This document shows positions 26,960 to 38,428 of a DNA stretch of 64,000 bases, piece after piece. Positions within the stretch are counted from its first letter, which is position 1; each line of letters begins with the position of its first letter. The translations under genes and the position numbers were made by a program. The notes under the pieces were generated by a model that was given only the letters and a program-made list of their open reading frames with translations, was not told the origin of the DNA and did no database searches. Source of the stretch: Astropecten irregularis. Lineage: Eukaryota; Echinodermata; Asteroidea; Paxillosida; Astropectinidae. The DNA lies in NCBI GenBank assembly GCA_963971285.1, contig OZ020244.1, positions 6,014,001-6,078,000 of the forward strand. The letters are read 5' to 3'.

Positions 26960-27540
26960 AAAAGAAAAAAAAGTTAAGCAGACCGTCAGGCGTTCAGGGG
27001 CACGCGATTCCCTGGATTCTTTCACCCGGCTTACCGGCTCCCATAATAGTACCCATAGGCTTACTGGCAAGCCGACTACTGCATATCCTCCCCACCGAAT
27101 GACACCTTAGCCTGACATGCAAAGTTCTGAAGACTATTAGGGAGAAACAAGGCGGCCCCTGGACCATCGCGGTGCCAGGGTCCGCATAATGCCATGTTCC
27201 ATTCGATCAGAGAGTCAGGATCGGGGATCGAACCCAGACTGCCGGAAGTCTGAGCGGTGATCCCAACGCTTATCCCACCGAGCCACGAAGTATTGGTGAA
27301 GTCATGGCCGTTTATAATTACTTATACCTGACGATTGGCACAACAACAAAAAGAAGGAATTGTCTTAAAGAAGTGTGTTGACGTCAGGGATCGAACTGGG
27401 TGCAAGCGACGGCAAGCCCGAACCACTAGGCTAGGTCGAATGTCTTCACGAAATAAGTAAAATTGGAGTGAAGTCACTGAAGTGATTGTCAATGCCCTGT
27501 TCACGCAAAATCACTCGAGCATGTCCAGTACTCTCTCACA
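26960..27540 (-). mobile_element. Diverged single-copy relative of satellite C segment (SINE-like)
   Basis: Blocks such as aagttaagcagaccgtcagg, ggcttactggcaagccgact, aggcggcccctggaccatcg and aaaatcactcgagc match the satellite C segment in the same order, with scattered substitutions and indels. On the minus strand two tRNA-like promoters are present: 27218-27287 (gggttcgatcccc B box) and 27382-27443 (tagcctagtgg A box, agttcgatccc B box). The second tRNA-like part differs clearly from its counterpart in the satellite. An A-rich run precedes the homologous block on the plus strand (26950-26972). This could be the type of element from which the satellite acquired its C segment. Confidence 0.7.
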
Positions 27541-27543
27541 ATG

Positions 27544-27643
27544 ACAAAGCCTTTATAGCGGGTGTCCTAAATCTCTGGCTGGGGCCGCAAATAACAAAGC
27601 CTTTATAGCGGGTGTCCTAAATCTCTGGCTGGGGCCGCAAATA
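27544..27643. repeat. 50-bp tandem duplication (two copies)
   Basis: The 50-bp stretch beginning acaaagcctttatagcgggt is repeated directly with no spacer, and the copies are essentially identical. A simple recent duplication. Confidence 0.9.
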
Positions 27644-29660
27644 ACAAGAAGTCTATGGAAACAGCTGCAGACACTGGCTAGTGGCCGCCATAGGGGCATG
27701 TGTAATTTTTGTCCGCACACAGACATTTGGTACACGGCCTAATAGGCATATTCATGGCGCATCCATTTGGTAACCTTCCTTATATAGGCCGATCCGACAG
27801 CACGCCACACCGTCCGCCATGCATTACTGCACGGTGTCCCCGTACGGTCCGCCTTTTAATTTGTGCCCAGTGAGTGGCAACAAAAGAATAACAGTTCCGC
27901 CGCAGTATACGTACCGCAGCGCTAATTACATGAATCGCAAGTCGGAGTATAATGTAGGCCTAACACCAATTCTGAACTGAAGAAAACTAAACACACTATT
28001 TTGAATCCAAGCCTCGGTTTGAGTGGTTGAAGTTCTTTAAAGGCGGGATAGATACACCGTAAAATGCAAAAGGCTCTTTCAGTTTCAGGCATATCAGGTG
28101 CACCCGTCAACTCCCATTGACCTTAGTGTAAAATCCCTCAACTTCACAGTTCAAAAATCACCATCCAGAAGTTTCTCAGTTGTTGGTGCAATAGTGTAAA
28201 TGATAGTATGAACTCTCATCTACCCAATTCTTTTCAATTTTCGGATGGGTAACCGATTGGATTTTTTGCTAATTGCCCCCCCAAAAAACACCCCCGAATT
28301 GTCCTTATTCCGTAACCGACTTGCTACGAGTTTTCATGAAGCAACCCTCCACGTTCAAGACAATGTAGGACTCCACAACAGGCCGAAGCACTGAACCCCC
28401 AGGTTGTCATAACCAGTCAAAATTACACAATATATTAATTGCACGACTCCCCAAATTGCATATTTAAAAAACATTTGAGGGTACACACATTATGATAATC
28501 AGCTCGGCGCATTTTTTGAGCTATTTAGTGTGGTGCATCCATTGATCAATGGGTGCATCCGTCAGTCTATGGATCTTTTAGGAGGGCGCCCTCTCGGTCA
28601 CAAAACCAGAGCCGTAAATAAAGAAACTAGAGTCCCTTTAAGCTTTATACGGCCCAAGATAAATAAATTGATGTAACGTGTTAATGTACGACGGAGCTGG
28701 CACTCGTGATGCTACACATGATTATAAAACTGAAATACGTGCACACACATTTTTTAAAACCCTCCCGATTCGTCGTCATGATTTGATGCACACGAAAGCT
28801 AGACAAGGAAAGGTAAGTGAATCGCCGTCATTATTGTTAGCTATCCTCCTATGGAGCATTAGGCTTAACGTTAGCTCTTAAGTTTCTAATCTAAGTGATT
28901 TTGTATTGTTGACTTAGTTTACCCAGTTTTACCTGGGAGTCTAGACATTGCATGAGACAAGTCATTGTGTGCGTAGTTTCAGCATTGCTACGTTTTGACT
29001 GCCAAACATTGGGGATTGTAGCTTTACGGGTCCTAAAACTATAAAGGAAAGGAAACTTCTTTTTGAAAAGTATCTTACCTACATATACTTTGTTGGTCTT
29101 CTCCTCTATATTACCAAGGTTAATTTTTTGGAAAGAGGGCAGGGCTTTGATTTTTGAGGGAAATTATGGGGTAAAAACGGTAACCAAGATTGTAACATTT
29201 CACCGCTGCACGGACGGCCGCAGACGAGAATAGTCTGGTTTCCACTCTGACATTTTGAGGACTCTTGATATGTTGGGTCTGGCCACTAGACTAACCAGAC
29301 CAGACAAAATGGCCTCACGCGATCAGACGGCCTGTTTTAAAGTTACAAGAAGCGCGTAAGAAAATTGAATTTCAACCCTGAAATGTTTAACAAATTTCTT
29401 CAATCTAGGCTTTTAAGGACCCAGGAACATTTGCTGGAAGTCAAAAGTATCATTTTTGAGGAGAAGAAGTTAGTTCAGAGCCAAAAAAATCAATGTGTTT
29501 TGGGATCCCGTCCACCCACAATCGCCCAAACGTTCCCAAGTGAACAAATGATTTACTATACATGTAGGCCTACTGTACTTAGTAAGTAGGCCTTCTAATT
29601 TTTACTTAGGACACCACTAACATGGGGCAAGGGTTATCTGAAAGGTCAGTTGGCAGGTCC
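27644..29660. other. No recognisable gene
   Basis: About 2 kb with only short open frames that match no family I recognise. A consensus splice donor (gaaag then gtaagt) lies at about 28812 after a modest open frame, but without an acceptor or homology I do not call an exon. Confidence 0.4.
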
Positions 29661-29666
29661 GTGGAA

Positions 29667-29699
29667 CACCCGAGCATTTTTACTCAAAATGCTCGGGTG
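29667..29699. repeat. Perfect 14-bp hairpin
   Basis: cacccgagcatttt and its exact reverse complement flank a 5-nt loop (tactc). The context is anonymous sequence; it may be a remnant of a small palindromic MITE. Confidence 0.8.
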
Positions 29700-30229
29700 A
29701 CGTACTGCCTATCTGAAAGGTACGATGGATTAATTAGATTGAATGGATTACCCAGGGTTAAATAAGAAATAAATGAATTTAAATAAACGGTATACCACCA
29801 CGGCACCAGCATATCCAGTAAGGGAAAGAATTCCATTGACCGCCATGACGGAAACAGGCTAAGCTTATTTCCTCCAAGAGTTAACTTATTTGGTGCAAGT
29901 CATAATGAACTTCAATCTCAGGTGTGAAAACTGGTGTAGTTTATCTAAAAAGTGAGATTTTCAGGGTTTTTTTTTACCTACAATTATACACTTCGAATGC
30001 AGCGGTAGCCATTTTTATCAAAACACCCTTTGTTGGTCCCATAGGTTTGTGCACAAGTGATGGCCGTCAGTGGAATTCTTTCCCCAGAAAGTTATACTTA
30101 AATCCTGAAATTTGTGAACATTTCTGGTTGGTATGTATTACTATCCTGTACTGTACCTTAAGTTCTTTTTATTGCCTTTATAAAGTCCCATGCTCACAAA
30201 CCAGAATATCTACGATGCAGGGCCCTTCT

Positions 30230-31530
30230 GGGCGTAAACGCAACGGGTGAGAGAGGGCACAGGGATGATTCTAAGGAGGCTCTGTCAATGGCCTTTTTGA
30301 ATGAGTTTGTTGATGGCGAGTTGATGACAGTGTCACTCAGGTGGTTCCACTCGATGATGGCGGATGGGAAGAACGAGTTCTTGTATTGTTCAGTTGTAGC
30401 ACTTACTGTTAATTGTTACTTGGCTATTTGTGGTGTCGCAGTTTTCAAACTGTTTGACACGGATACGTCATTTGGATTTTATAGGTTGAGCAAAATTTTG
30501 GATTGGGAGAGCTGCACCAACCCCCCGACCACTTTGAAGAAGAGGGTGAGTTTAAGATTCCTTCTTCTTTCCTTCAGGCTTGGGAGATGGAGTTCTGCTA
30601 GCTTGTTTGTGATGAACCCTCATCTCTGGACACATAGTTTCCTGTGATGAAGCAAACTGCTTTCCTTTGGACACTTTCAAGTCTAGCATGTCTTTTTGCA
30701 GATATGGATCCCACTCTGCGGCACCATATTCTAGGAGAGATTTTACGAGTGAAGTATCTATAGGCTGTTCGATTGACGTCAGCAGGAAAGAAGTGGAGAT
30801 TTCTTCGGAGGGATAAAAACCCAGTCTGCCTTCTGGGTGGTCTTTGCAATGTGTTTCTCCTACTTGAGGTCCTCCGAGATGGTGACTCCCAGGTAGCGAG
30901 TATATTGGACATGCTGGAGGATGTGGTCACCTAGTTGGTAAAAGAAGGCTGACTTGCTGCCGATACTCATGATGTATACACTTCTTTGCATTGAAGCACA
31001 TACACCATTTCTGTTCCCAAGAGTCCAGAACTGTGAGGTTGCTTTGTTGGATGTGATGGTCTTGCTGCTTACCGATCTGATGATGGAGAAGGCAGTCATC
31101 TGCAAACAGCCTTACTTGTGACTTCACAGCATCTGGTACATGTAGGTCGTTTACATAGCACAGGAACATGAGGGGGCTGAGCAACTATCCCCTGCAGCAC
31201 GCTTGATTCAACGTGTCCACTGTGAGAGCTCCCTCCATCAACAGCAACTCTCATGTGGCGTTTGGTCAAGAAGTTCCAGGGCCATGTGTGGGTAGTCCGA
31301 AGGACGAAAGTTTGTGCAAGAGTTTCTCATGGGGCACCTTATCGAATGCCTTCGAAAAGTCCAGTACTATGATGTCTGATTGCTTCCTTTCATCATTTGC
31401 TCTCAACAGGTCATGGAGAGCTGTGATGAGCTGCGCTTCGGTTCGAGAATCCTGATCTAAAACCATGGTTTAGGGAAGATAAGATGTTGTTTTCTTCCAT
31501 GGAAATTGTGGAACCTTTCACAAGATGTGT
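30230..31530 (-). pseudogene. Non-LTR retrotransposon reverse transcriptase relic (LINE)
   Basis: Minus-strand fragments in several frames together give an ordered LINE reverse transcriptase. Around 31480-31530 is MEENNILSSLNHGFRSG, then QLITALHDLL and LDFSKAFDKVPHEKL (RT motif, 31330-31450). After that come FADDCLLHH with the catalytic FADD box (about 31090), YTRYLGVTISEDL (about 30880), LESVQRKAVCFITG (about 30660) and the C-terminal FFPSAIIEWN motif near 30350. Frames change at least at 31450, 31190, 30930 and 30600, so it cannot be translated whole. No endonuclease domain remains; the 5' side ends where the Ty3/gypsy sequence begins. The motif set is that of CR1/jockey-like LINEs; clade not settled. 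Confidence 0.88.
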
Positions 31531-31680
31531 GAATGTCCAGCCTACGGCCAGAGCTGTCACAGATGTAACAAACAGAATCATTTCGCTGACTACTGCAGAA
31601 GCAGCCGCCAGATTCACACAGTAAACCCCGACACACACTCAGAGGAAGATGAACCTGTTGCGGAAGACCAATAAATTTTC
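31528..31680 (+). pseudogene. Ty3/gypsy gag nucleocapsid fragment (zinc knuckle)
   Basis: Plus-strand reading gives a CCHC zinc knuckle, CHRCNKQNHFADYC (C-x2-C-x4-H-x4-C), preceded by ECPAYGQS and followed by a short acidic tail (SEEDEPVAED) and a stop. This is the nucleocapsid end of gag directly upstream of the protease. The rest of gag is missing: the sequence abuts a minus-strand LINE. Confidence 0.82.
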
Positions 31681-31759
31681 TACGTCAGAGCCGTAGAAAC
31701 CTGAAACTACCTTGAACCAGAAACACGACATCCACGCTACGCTTATCGTGCATGGCACA

Positions 31760-32114
31760 CATAGGGGCCTATTCCTGTCCAACTTGACACTGGTGCACGT
31801 TGTAATGTCCTGCCCATGAAGGTTTACAATGTCATCGCACCGCCCAAGTCCATCGATCGTTCCAAATCAACCAAGCTCATCGCTTATGGAGAAACAGAGC
31901 TCCACACAGTTGGACTAGCTACACTGCCATGTCGCATCGACTCATCAAAGACTGATACCCAGATCGACTTTCACATTGTTGATGTAGAAGGGAAAGCCAT
32001 ACTAGGATTGACCGATTGGCTTCGCTTAGGCCTGCTGTCCGTCAATTACTCAGTGTACCATGTTTCAACGGACACGTCTTCAAAGACTATGCAGACCTGT
32101 TTGACAGTTCATTA
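31760..32114 (+). pseudogene. Ty3/gypsy retropepsin-like protease fragment
   Basis: VQLDTGARCNVLP carries the DTGA active-site motif of retroviral-type aspartic proteases. The frame continues through FHIVDVEGKAILGL, which resembles the usual second half (I-L-G flap and helix) before the RT. A stop at 32113 and frame changes separate it from the RT. As a family the enzyme cleaves gag-pol; this copy is a relic. Confidence 0.82.
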
Positions 32115-32380
32115 GGGTGCCTACCGGTCCTGTACAACATGACCATAGACCCTAATACTCCACCGGTCGTCCGGCCTGCATGACCGAACTCGAACGTATG
32201 ACTACACTCGGTGTGATTACTCCAGTATCCGAACCGACCGACTGGGTCTCTTCAATGGTTGCGACGCACAAGAAAAATAGTGAGGACATACCCTTGTGCA
32301 ATATTGACCCTCGTGACTTTAACCAAGCACTGAAACATCCACAACACCCTTCATGAACAGTAGAGGAAGTATCCGCCAAA

Positions 32381-33262
32381 ATGGATGGCGCCACTGTTTT
32401 CTCCATGCTTGATGCCAAATGTTCGTTTTGGCAGATCCCCTTGGATTATCAATCGTCTCTGCTGACTACCTTCAGCACACCATACGGCAGATACCACTAC
32501 CTTCGCATGCCCTATGGACTATGTTCTGCCTCTGATGTGTACCAGAGAACCATGGAGCAGATCTATCATCGTTGATGACATACTTGTTGGTGGACGCACT
32601 AAAGCCGAACATGATCAAAACCTTAAAACTGTCCTCGATTGCATTCGCACATTCAACATGCACCTTAACCCCGCGAAGTGCCGATTTGGTCTCACACAAG
32701 TCTGGTATGTCGGTCACGTCTTCACTGCTACTGGTCTGCAGCTTGACCCCGCCAAAGTCAGCGCGATCACCGACATGCATCCTCCACATGATGTCACTGC
32801 CTTACAACGCTTCCTCGGCATGGTGACATACCTCGCCAAGTTCGTACCTAATCTTAGCGACTTAGCAGCACCGCTACGTGAGCTCACCCTCAGTGACACC
32901 CATTGGTGCTGGCTAGAACAACATAATGCAGCATTCCTCACGATCAAGGAGAAGATTGTCAACGCACCGACACTCAAGTACTTTGATGTCCACTAACCTG
33001 TGACAGTCACATGTGATGCCTCCAAGTTTGGCCTTGGAGCAGCCTGCCTCCAAGACGGTGCCCCTGTCGCGTATGGTTCATGTACTATGACCGATACTGA
33101 ACAACGCTTCCCACAAATCAATAAGGAACTGCTCACGGTTGTGTTCGCTTGCACCAAGTTTCATGACTACATCTACGGCAAGGACATCATCGTCAAAACT
33201 GATCACCAACCACTGGTGACCATCGTCAAAAAGCCTCTGCTGTGTGCCCCAGCACGCCTTTA
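32381..33262 (+). pseudogene. Ty3/gypsy reverse transcriptase and RNase H relic
   Basis: RT motifs appear in order: FSMLDAKCSFWQIPL, YHYLRMPYGLCSASDVYQ, VDDILVGGRTKAEHDQNL (catalytic VDD near 32575), LNPAKCRFGL and FLGMVTYLAKFVPNLSDLAAPL. RNase H follows with TCDASKFGLGAAC, KELLTVVFACTKFHDYIYG and VKTDHQPLV. The reading frame changes at about 32565, where the stretch of some ten residues normally between the ME(Q/K) helix and the xVDD box is missing, and a stop (taa at 32996) lies between RT and RNase H. Catalytic residues remain visible but the gene is not functional. Confidence 0.9.
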
Positions 33263-33278
33263 ACGCATACTTCTCTGG

Positions 33279-34648
33279 TTGCAGAAATACAACATCACCC
33301 TTGTGTACAAGAAAGGGAAAGAACTGTTCCTAGTTGACACTCTGTCACGCGCACCGACGTCAACGACTGGCACTGACGACTTCGATCTGGAAGTCATGAA
33401 CCTCTTGCCAATATCTGATACACGACTTGAACAGCTCAAGGAAGCAACTGCCCGTGATACTACCATGCAACACTTGACTGATGATGTCATTAGTCGTGGA
33501 TGGCCTTTGCATGTCTGTAATGCCCCACCAGAGTCCCGCCCATACTTCGACCGCGGTATCATCTTGAAGGGACAAAAGGCCATCATCCCACAGTTACTCC
33601 GTGCAGAATACATCAAAATACTGCATGACGGTCATCCAGGTCTCGAGGCTACTAAATGCAGAGCCAGAGATGTGGTCTACTGGCCGTCAATGTGTATGGA
33701 CATTGAACAGTCCCTCTCAGGATGCACAGTTTGCAATGCGACCAAAGCACATCAACAGAAAGAGCCAATGAAAAGCTACCCAACACCCAACCTGCCATAG
33801 GAACTCTTTGGAGTTGACCTATTCCAGTGGAATGGCATGGATTACGTAACCCTTGGCGACTCCTACTCAGGATAGTTCGACTTTGCCTCGCTAGACAACA
33901 CCTGTGCCTCCACAGTCATTGAGGTACTAAAGAGACAATTTTCCATCCTTGGAATTCCCTGTGTTGTTATCAACGACAACGCACGGCAATTTGATTGCTT
34001 TTGCCTTCCAACAGTTTGCACAGTCATGGAGTTTCCAGCATACAACCAGCAGTCCACACTTTCCCCAGTCCAATGGCCTTGCAGAAAGCTTAGTCAAAGG
34101 CGCCAAACAACTCCTCGAAAAGACAAAACACGATGGCTCTGACCTCTACAGAAACCTGCTGAACATTCGCAATGTCTGCAACCAACCAACAGCTTGGCTC
34201 ACCTTCACAACGTCTCATGTCACGACGTCTTCACACAACTGTCCCTACCTCGATGCCTCTCCTTAAACCTTTGGTTTGCACACGTGTCACAGCACAACTC
34301 CGCAAACGACGCCAGCAGCAGAAGTCGTCTTATGACAAGTCTGCCAAGCCCCTCCGCCCACTGCGACCAGGCCAAGTGGTCCATCTCCAGTCCCCCAAAG
34401 GACATGATCAACTCGGAATTGTACACAAGCATTCCGCCAACCCCAGATCATACATTGTCAATGCCAAAGGCACACTCTACCGCCGCAGTCGACGACACCT
34501 CTTGCCTGTCCATGAGCCACCCCCACAGCAACGTCGTCTATGCGACTTTGACCTACCTCCACAGGATCCACTGCCTCAAACCACCATCCAACGAGTCGGG
34601 TTTTTGCTATTTTCTTGTGACTCAGATGTCCGATTGAGCTCAGTTTAA
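33279..34648 (+). pseudogene. Ty3/gypsy integrase relic
   Basis: After the tether KYNITLVYKKGKELFLVDTL comes an HHCC zinc-binding domain (HDGHPG, then CTVCNATK near 33740). The DDE core reads ELFGVDLFQWNG and VVINDNARQF, with the second aspartate in DNA where DNG is usual. A third frame holds HTTSSPHFPQSNGLAE, and a C-terminal part has LRPGQVV and DQLGIVHK (34350-34420). In-frame stops (33801, 33873) and at least two frame changes break it. No LTR was found on either side, so only the internal region survives. The domain order PR-RT-RH-IN is that of Ty3/gypsy. Confidence 0.88.
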
Positions 34649-35236
34649 TCAGACAAAGTGTACATAAGTGTTCTGGCTGAACCAATCATGTATTATACCT
34701 TTAAATTAATAGCTTCTGCTGTTCCAAATTATATTTTTTATTTTCAGCAAATGTTTCGGAGTCTTTAAAGGTACTACTGTACATGGTCTGTATCTGTAGG
34801 ATACTGCAAACAAACTTCACAGGCAGGATATATGTTGCATGCATTTCAGGCTAGTGGAGTAGACTATAGTGGTAGAGGAAAAACTTTGGTGCTTTATAAC
34901 TTGAGAACCACATGACCAATGATTTTGATATTGACATATGTTAGTCAACACATGAATCTCAACAATTAATATATTCAGTGATGTGTACAAATGACCTTCA
35001 CTTCCGGTGTCATACGGGCTATATAGCGCCCTCTACGGTTGATTAAAGGTATACAATGATTACGTTATCCAAAAGTAAACAATGGATTTCCGCTAAATTT
35101 AGTAGGTGTGAAGCACTAATGCACCTCGACATGTATGTGATGTTTGAAATCTGCAGAAACAGCAGAGATCGCAGTAAATCTTGACATACATGTAGAATGG
35201 TGATTGTATTGTTTGGGGTGATCCCGATTACCATGA
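34649..35236. other. No recognisable gene
   Basis: Anonymous sequence between the Ty3/gypsy relic and the hAT-type element. No LTR-like repeat was found here that could pair with anything upstream of 31528. Confidence 0.45.
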
Positions 35237-35244
35237 TTTGGAAG

Positions 35245-36173
35245 CAGTGTTGGAGGTCTTGAGACCATCTTGAGACCTTTTTTTGAGGTCTCACTCCCAA
35301 GACCTGCCGAGACCATGATAGAAATGCTGAAAATTGTGCAATTTTGTTAGAAACTTAAATTGTGGTCATCTGTTGATTGTTTTTCTTCACTCTTGTTCCA
35401 AACAAAGTGTCTGGAAAGTATTCTTACTGTAGAATGTTTACACATCAGTTGGGAAACTTTGATTGGTCTTTAAAAATCATGATTAAAGTACACTTTAACA
35501 GCGAACTTCCCACGATGTTGTGTGACTATAAAGTGTGACCCTTACCTGTCCATTGTTCATTAATAGGGAGCATGACTCATAAACTGAACTCATACACACC
35601 TTTTGGCATAGTCCAAGTAACTCAGACCCCACGGTTTGCATTTTTAAACATTTGGACGTGGCCAGCCCACGTTAATTTTGCTATACGTATTGAACACAAA
35701 AACACTGTTCATGTTTGTATGCATAGGATTATGCAGTTATTGCATTGGCAGTTCATGCCTTCATGGTCAAAATAACCATGTGCTGTTTTTTTCCAAACTT
35801 AAAATAACTCTTTTATGGAATATTGCATGTGTTGTGTGTTTTACATGTACAATTTGCACTTAATTTTGCTGTTTAATGCCAATTGTCCACCACGTTTACC
35901 ATCTATGAACTTCATGTAGGCCTATATTGTTTATGTTGTGCAAAGTCTCGGTCTCGGTCATCTTGGTCTTGGTTTCGGTCTCGAACTGCAAAAGTCTCGG
36001 TCTCGAAGTTCTGGTCTTGCAGCCGATTTCACGAAACTTAACGCAGTTGCGTAAGTGGACTTATGCAACTGTGTAAAATTTCATGAAATCGGCCACTGGT
36101 CTCGAAAGAGCTGGTCTTGGTCTCCAATGCCTTGGTCTCGGTCTCGGTCATAAAGGTCTCAACTACAACACTG
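35245..36173. mobile_element. hAT-type non-autonomous DNA element, 929 bp
   Basis: The ends are inverted: left cagtgttggaggtcttgaga, right (reverse complement) cagtgttgtagttgagacc. Both sides are flanked by the 8-bp duplication tttggaag (35237-35244 and 36174-36181), the target-site length typical of hAT transposases. The right part is full of ggtctcggtctcggtc subterminal repeats, as expected for transposase binding sites. No transposase frame is present, so it would depend on an enzyme in trans. Confidence 0.9.
36022..36093. mobile_element. Small palindromic MITE nested in hAT element
   Basis: gccgatttcacgaaact opens and gaaatttcatgaaatcggc-like sequence closes a near-perfect 72-bp palindrome around the centre ttgcgtaagtggacttatgc. 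Its terminal word gccgattttca/t-gaaa is related to the ends of the element at 60841-60988. It interrupts the ggtctcgg subterminal repeats, so it came in after the hAT-type element existed. Confidence 0.75.
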
Positions 36174-36336
36174 TTTGGAAGTATGATTAGTTGTTATGGA
36201 GGTATTTTGTTCCGATCCAATAATAATTGGTGTGACCTCAAGATCTGATAGGATCAACCCAATTACTCCATGATTAACACCACAATTTCAATCCAGCCAC
36301 CAATTGTGAAAGTGGGAACCTGGCATTAACAGGTTT

Positions 36337-37118
36337 TGTTATGGTTTGGAAGGCGCACCACGTCACCGCATGAGGGCGCTCTTTACTTTAAATAAGGAAA
36401 CGGGATCGTGAAGTTTTAACGCACACTTCTGAATTTTCGGCGACCTAATTATAACTGTTTTAATCAGGTTTAAAGGACCCTTGGATCCCATACCAGCGGT
36501 AAGGATTATTATGTAATCGTTCTACTTTCTCATTAATTTCTCATGAAGGGTCTAGTTTAAACTTATTGGGGAAAAAATACTATTCGTTTGTCTAACGTTT
36601 TGTGGGATTTGTTTGTGTACTGTCACTGTACTGTTTGTTGTAAATCTAAAGTTTGTTATTGTCAATTCAACGTAATGTTTCTTGATCGGGGGATTTAGCT
36701 TACTAAATTGGTGCATTGGAAGATTTATGCCTAGTTCATTTCTGTGACCGTTTATTTATGCTTGTATTTGTAGCGGGGATTTATTTAAGAAGAGATTATT
36801 TCCCCAGTGTTGTAATTGTTTACATGTACATGGATCGGGCTGTGATGTGCACGCTGCCATTGTTCTGTAGGGCGCCCTCTCGTGTCGGGGTTATTTTCTA
36901 GATACGCTTCTTCTTTATTTTCTGTAGGTTTTAAGTGGGTTTTATGTCAGTTTATGTAATTCTTTATTGGTTAAACCTTTATTGTACTTATGTCAAGTGT
37001 TTGTTTATGTCTTTCATTGTAGTTTACGTGGCACTTGTGGCACTTGTGGCTAGAAGACAAGAGTGGCAATTAGACTGGAGAGTAATAAAGGCAAGATATT
37101 GCTCTACCTGACGTTACA
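36337..37118 (+). repeat. 5' LTR of BEL/Pao element
   Basis: 782 bp, tgttatgg to acgttaca. From 36562 onward it matches the second LTR almost base for base. An aataaa-like agtaataaagg signal lies near its end (37081). Confidence 0.88.
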
Positions 37119-37205
37119 GTAAACGCTGAGGTTACAAGGAGTCGCCCCTGAGTACGTCAGAGAGAGTCGTCGAAGTTATAACTAGAGTGAATTGCAGAAC
37201 AGATC

Positions 37206-38427
37206 ATGGATGACCTCAATGATGAAGACAAGTCATCATTCATGGCTACACGAGCTGAGAGTGCAAGGTCAGTGTGCTCGTATTCCTCCCGCTCTAGTGG
37301 AAGCCGTGCTTCCAGCTGTTCGGCGAAGACTAGATGAGTTTCACTTAATGATGTGCTGTTACCAGGACCCGTCCTCACAAACACAGTGGTAGATGTGCTG
37401 CTCCGCTTCAGACAACAGCCAGTCGGACTTATGGGAGGCATCAAGGGCATGTTCTTCCAAGTCAGGGTCTCCGAACACCACCGCAACTACCTACGTTACC
37501 TGTGGTTTCCTGACGGAGATACATCCAAACCACCAGAGATCTATCGTCTGAAGTCTCACCCCTTCGGTGCAGTGTCATCCCCATCCTGTGCCTCAGCAGC
37601 CCTGCGTAGATGTTCAGCTGACAACCAGCATCCCGAGATCCCCAAGAGCTTCTATGTCCATGACTACCTGAAGGCAGTCTACGATGCAGATGAAGCTGTT
37701 GAAACCAGAGAAACAGCAAAAGAAGTCTGCAGTCATGGAGGATTCAAGCTGCACAAGTGGGTCAGTAATGACAATGCAGTGAATGACTCCATCCAACCGG
37801 AGGACAGATCAAAGTCGCAAACCATGACCATCGAGAGCAGTGACCAACAACAAACCCCATCAGAGCGGGCCTTGGGAGTCTTTTGGAATACCCTAGAGGA
37901 TACCTTTGGGTTTAAGGTTAACCTGAAGGACCGCCCAGCAAATCGGAGAGGCATTTTGTTTGTCGTCAGCAGCGTCTTTTGACCCATTGGGTCTCGCAGG
38001 GCCATTCGTCCTTCCAGCAAGGATTATGCTGCAACGCCTGTGCAAGCAAGACCTCGGATGGGATGAGAAGATTGGAGACAAGGAACTGGCAGTATGGAAC
38101 CAGTGGCTGCTGGATATCATGAAGTTGGAGCAAATGTCAATCCCGAGAAGTATTCGGCCGAAGGACTTTGCCAACCTAGCGACCCGCCAAATGCATGCCT
38201 TTTCAGATGCATCTGATGAAGGCTATGGCATCGCCATCTACACACGACTGGAGGACAACTCAGGCAGAGTTTTCTGCAATCTGCTCATGGGCAAGTCGAG
38301 GGTTGCTCCTCTCAAGAAAGTTACCACTCGGAGGATGGAGCTTACAGCAGCCAGTCTCTCAGTGAAGTTCGTCACGTTGGTAACTTCAGCAATGGAGTTG
38401 CCGTTTGATGTCTACTACTGGACAGAT
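37206..38427 (+). pseudogene. BEL/Pao gag start fused to RT and RNase H remnant
   Basis: The frame opens at 37206 with MDDLNDEDKSSFMATRAESA, a gag-like start. One stop (37335) later, and in the same frame, it runs into SLNDVLLPGPVLTN, KGMFFQVRVSEHHRNYLRYL and HPFGAVSSPSCASAALR, which are Pao-type RT motifs. The catalytic box reads YVHDYLKAV where the family has YVDD, so an active-site aspartate is replaced by histidine. A frameshift near 37975 leads into FDPLGLAGPFVLPARIMLQ and RNase H with HAFSDASDEGYG, RRMELTAA and YYWTDT (D, E and D present). RNase H is cut at 38427 by a pogo-like end. The gag-to-RT joint shows a large in-frame deletion. Confidence 0.88.
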
Positions 38428-38428
38428 A

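Noticed and set aside
28678-28820. First exon with donor gtaagt at about 28817
   Set aside because: One donor match after a short open frame is not enough; no promoter, acceptor or homology was seen.
31528-34648. Full LTR retrotransposon with both LTRs
   Set aside because: I searched the flanks by eye for a direct repeat ending TG...CA on both sides and found none; only the internal region is supported.
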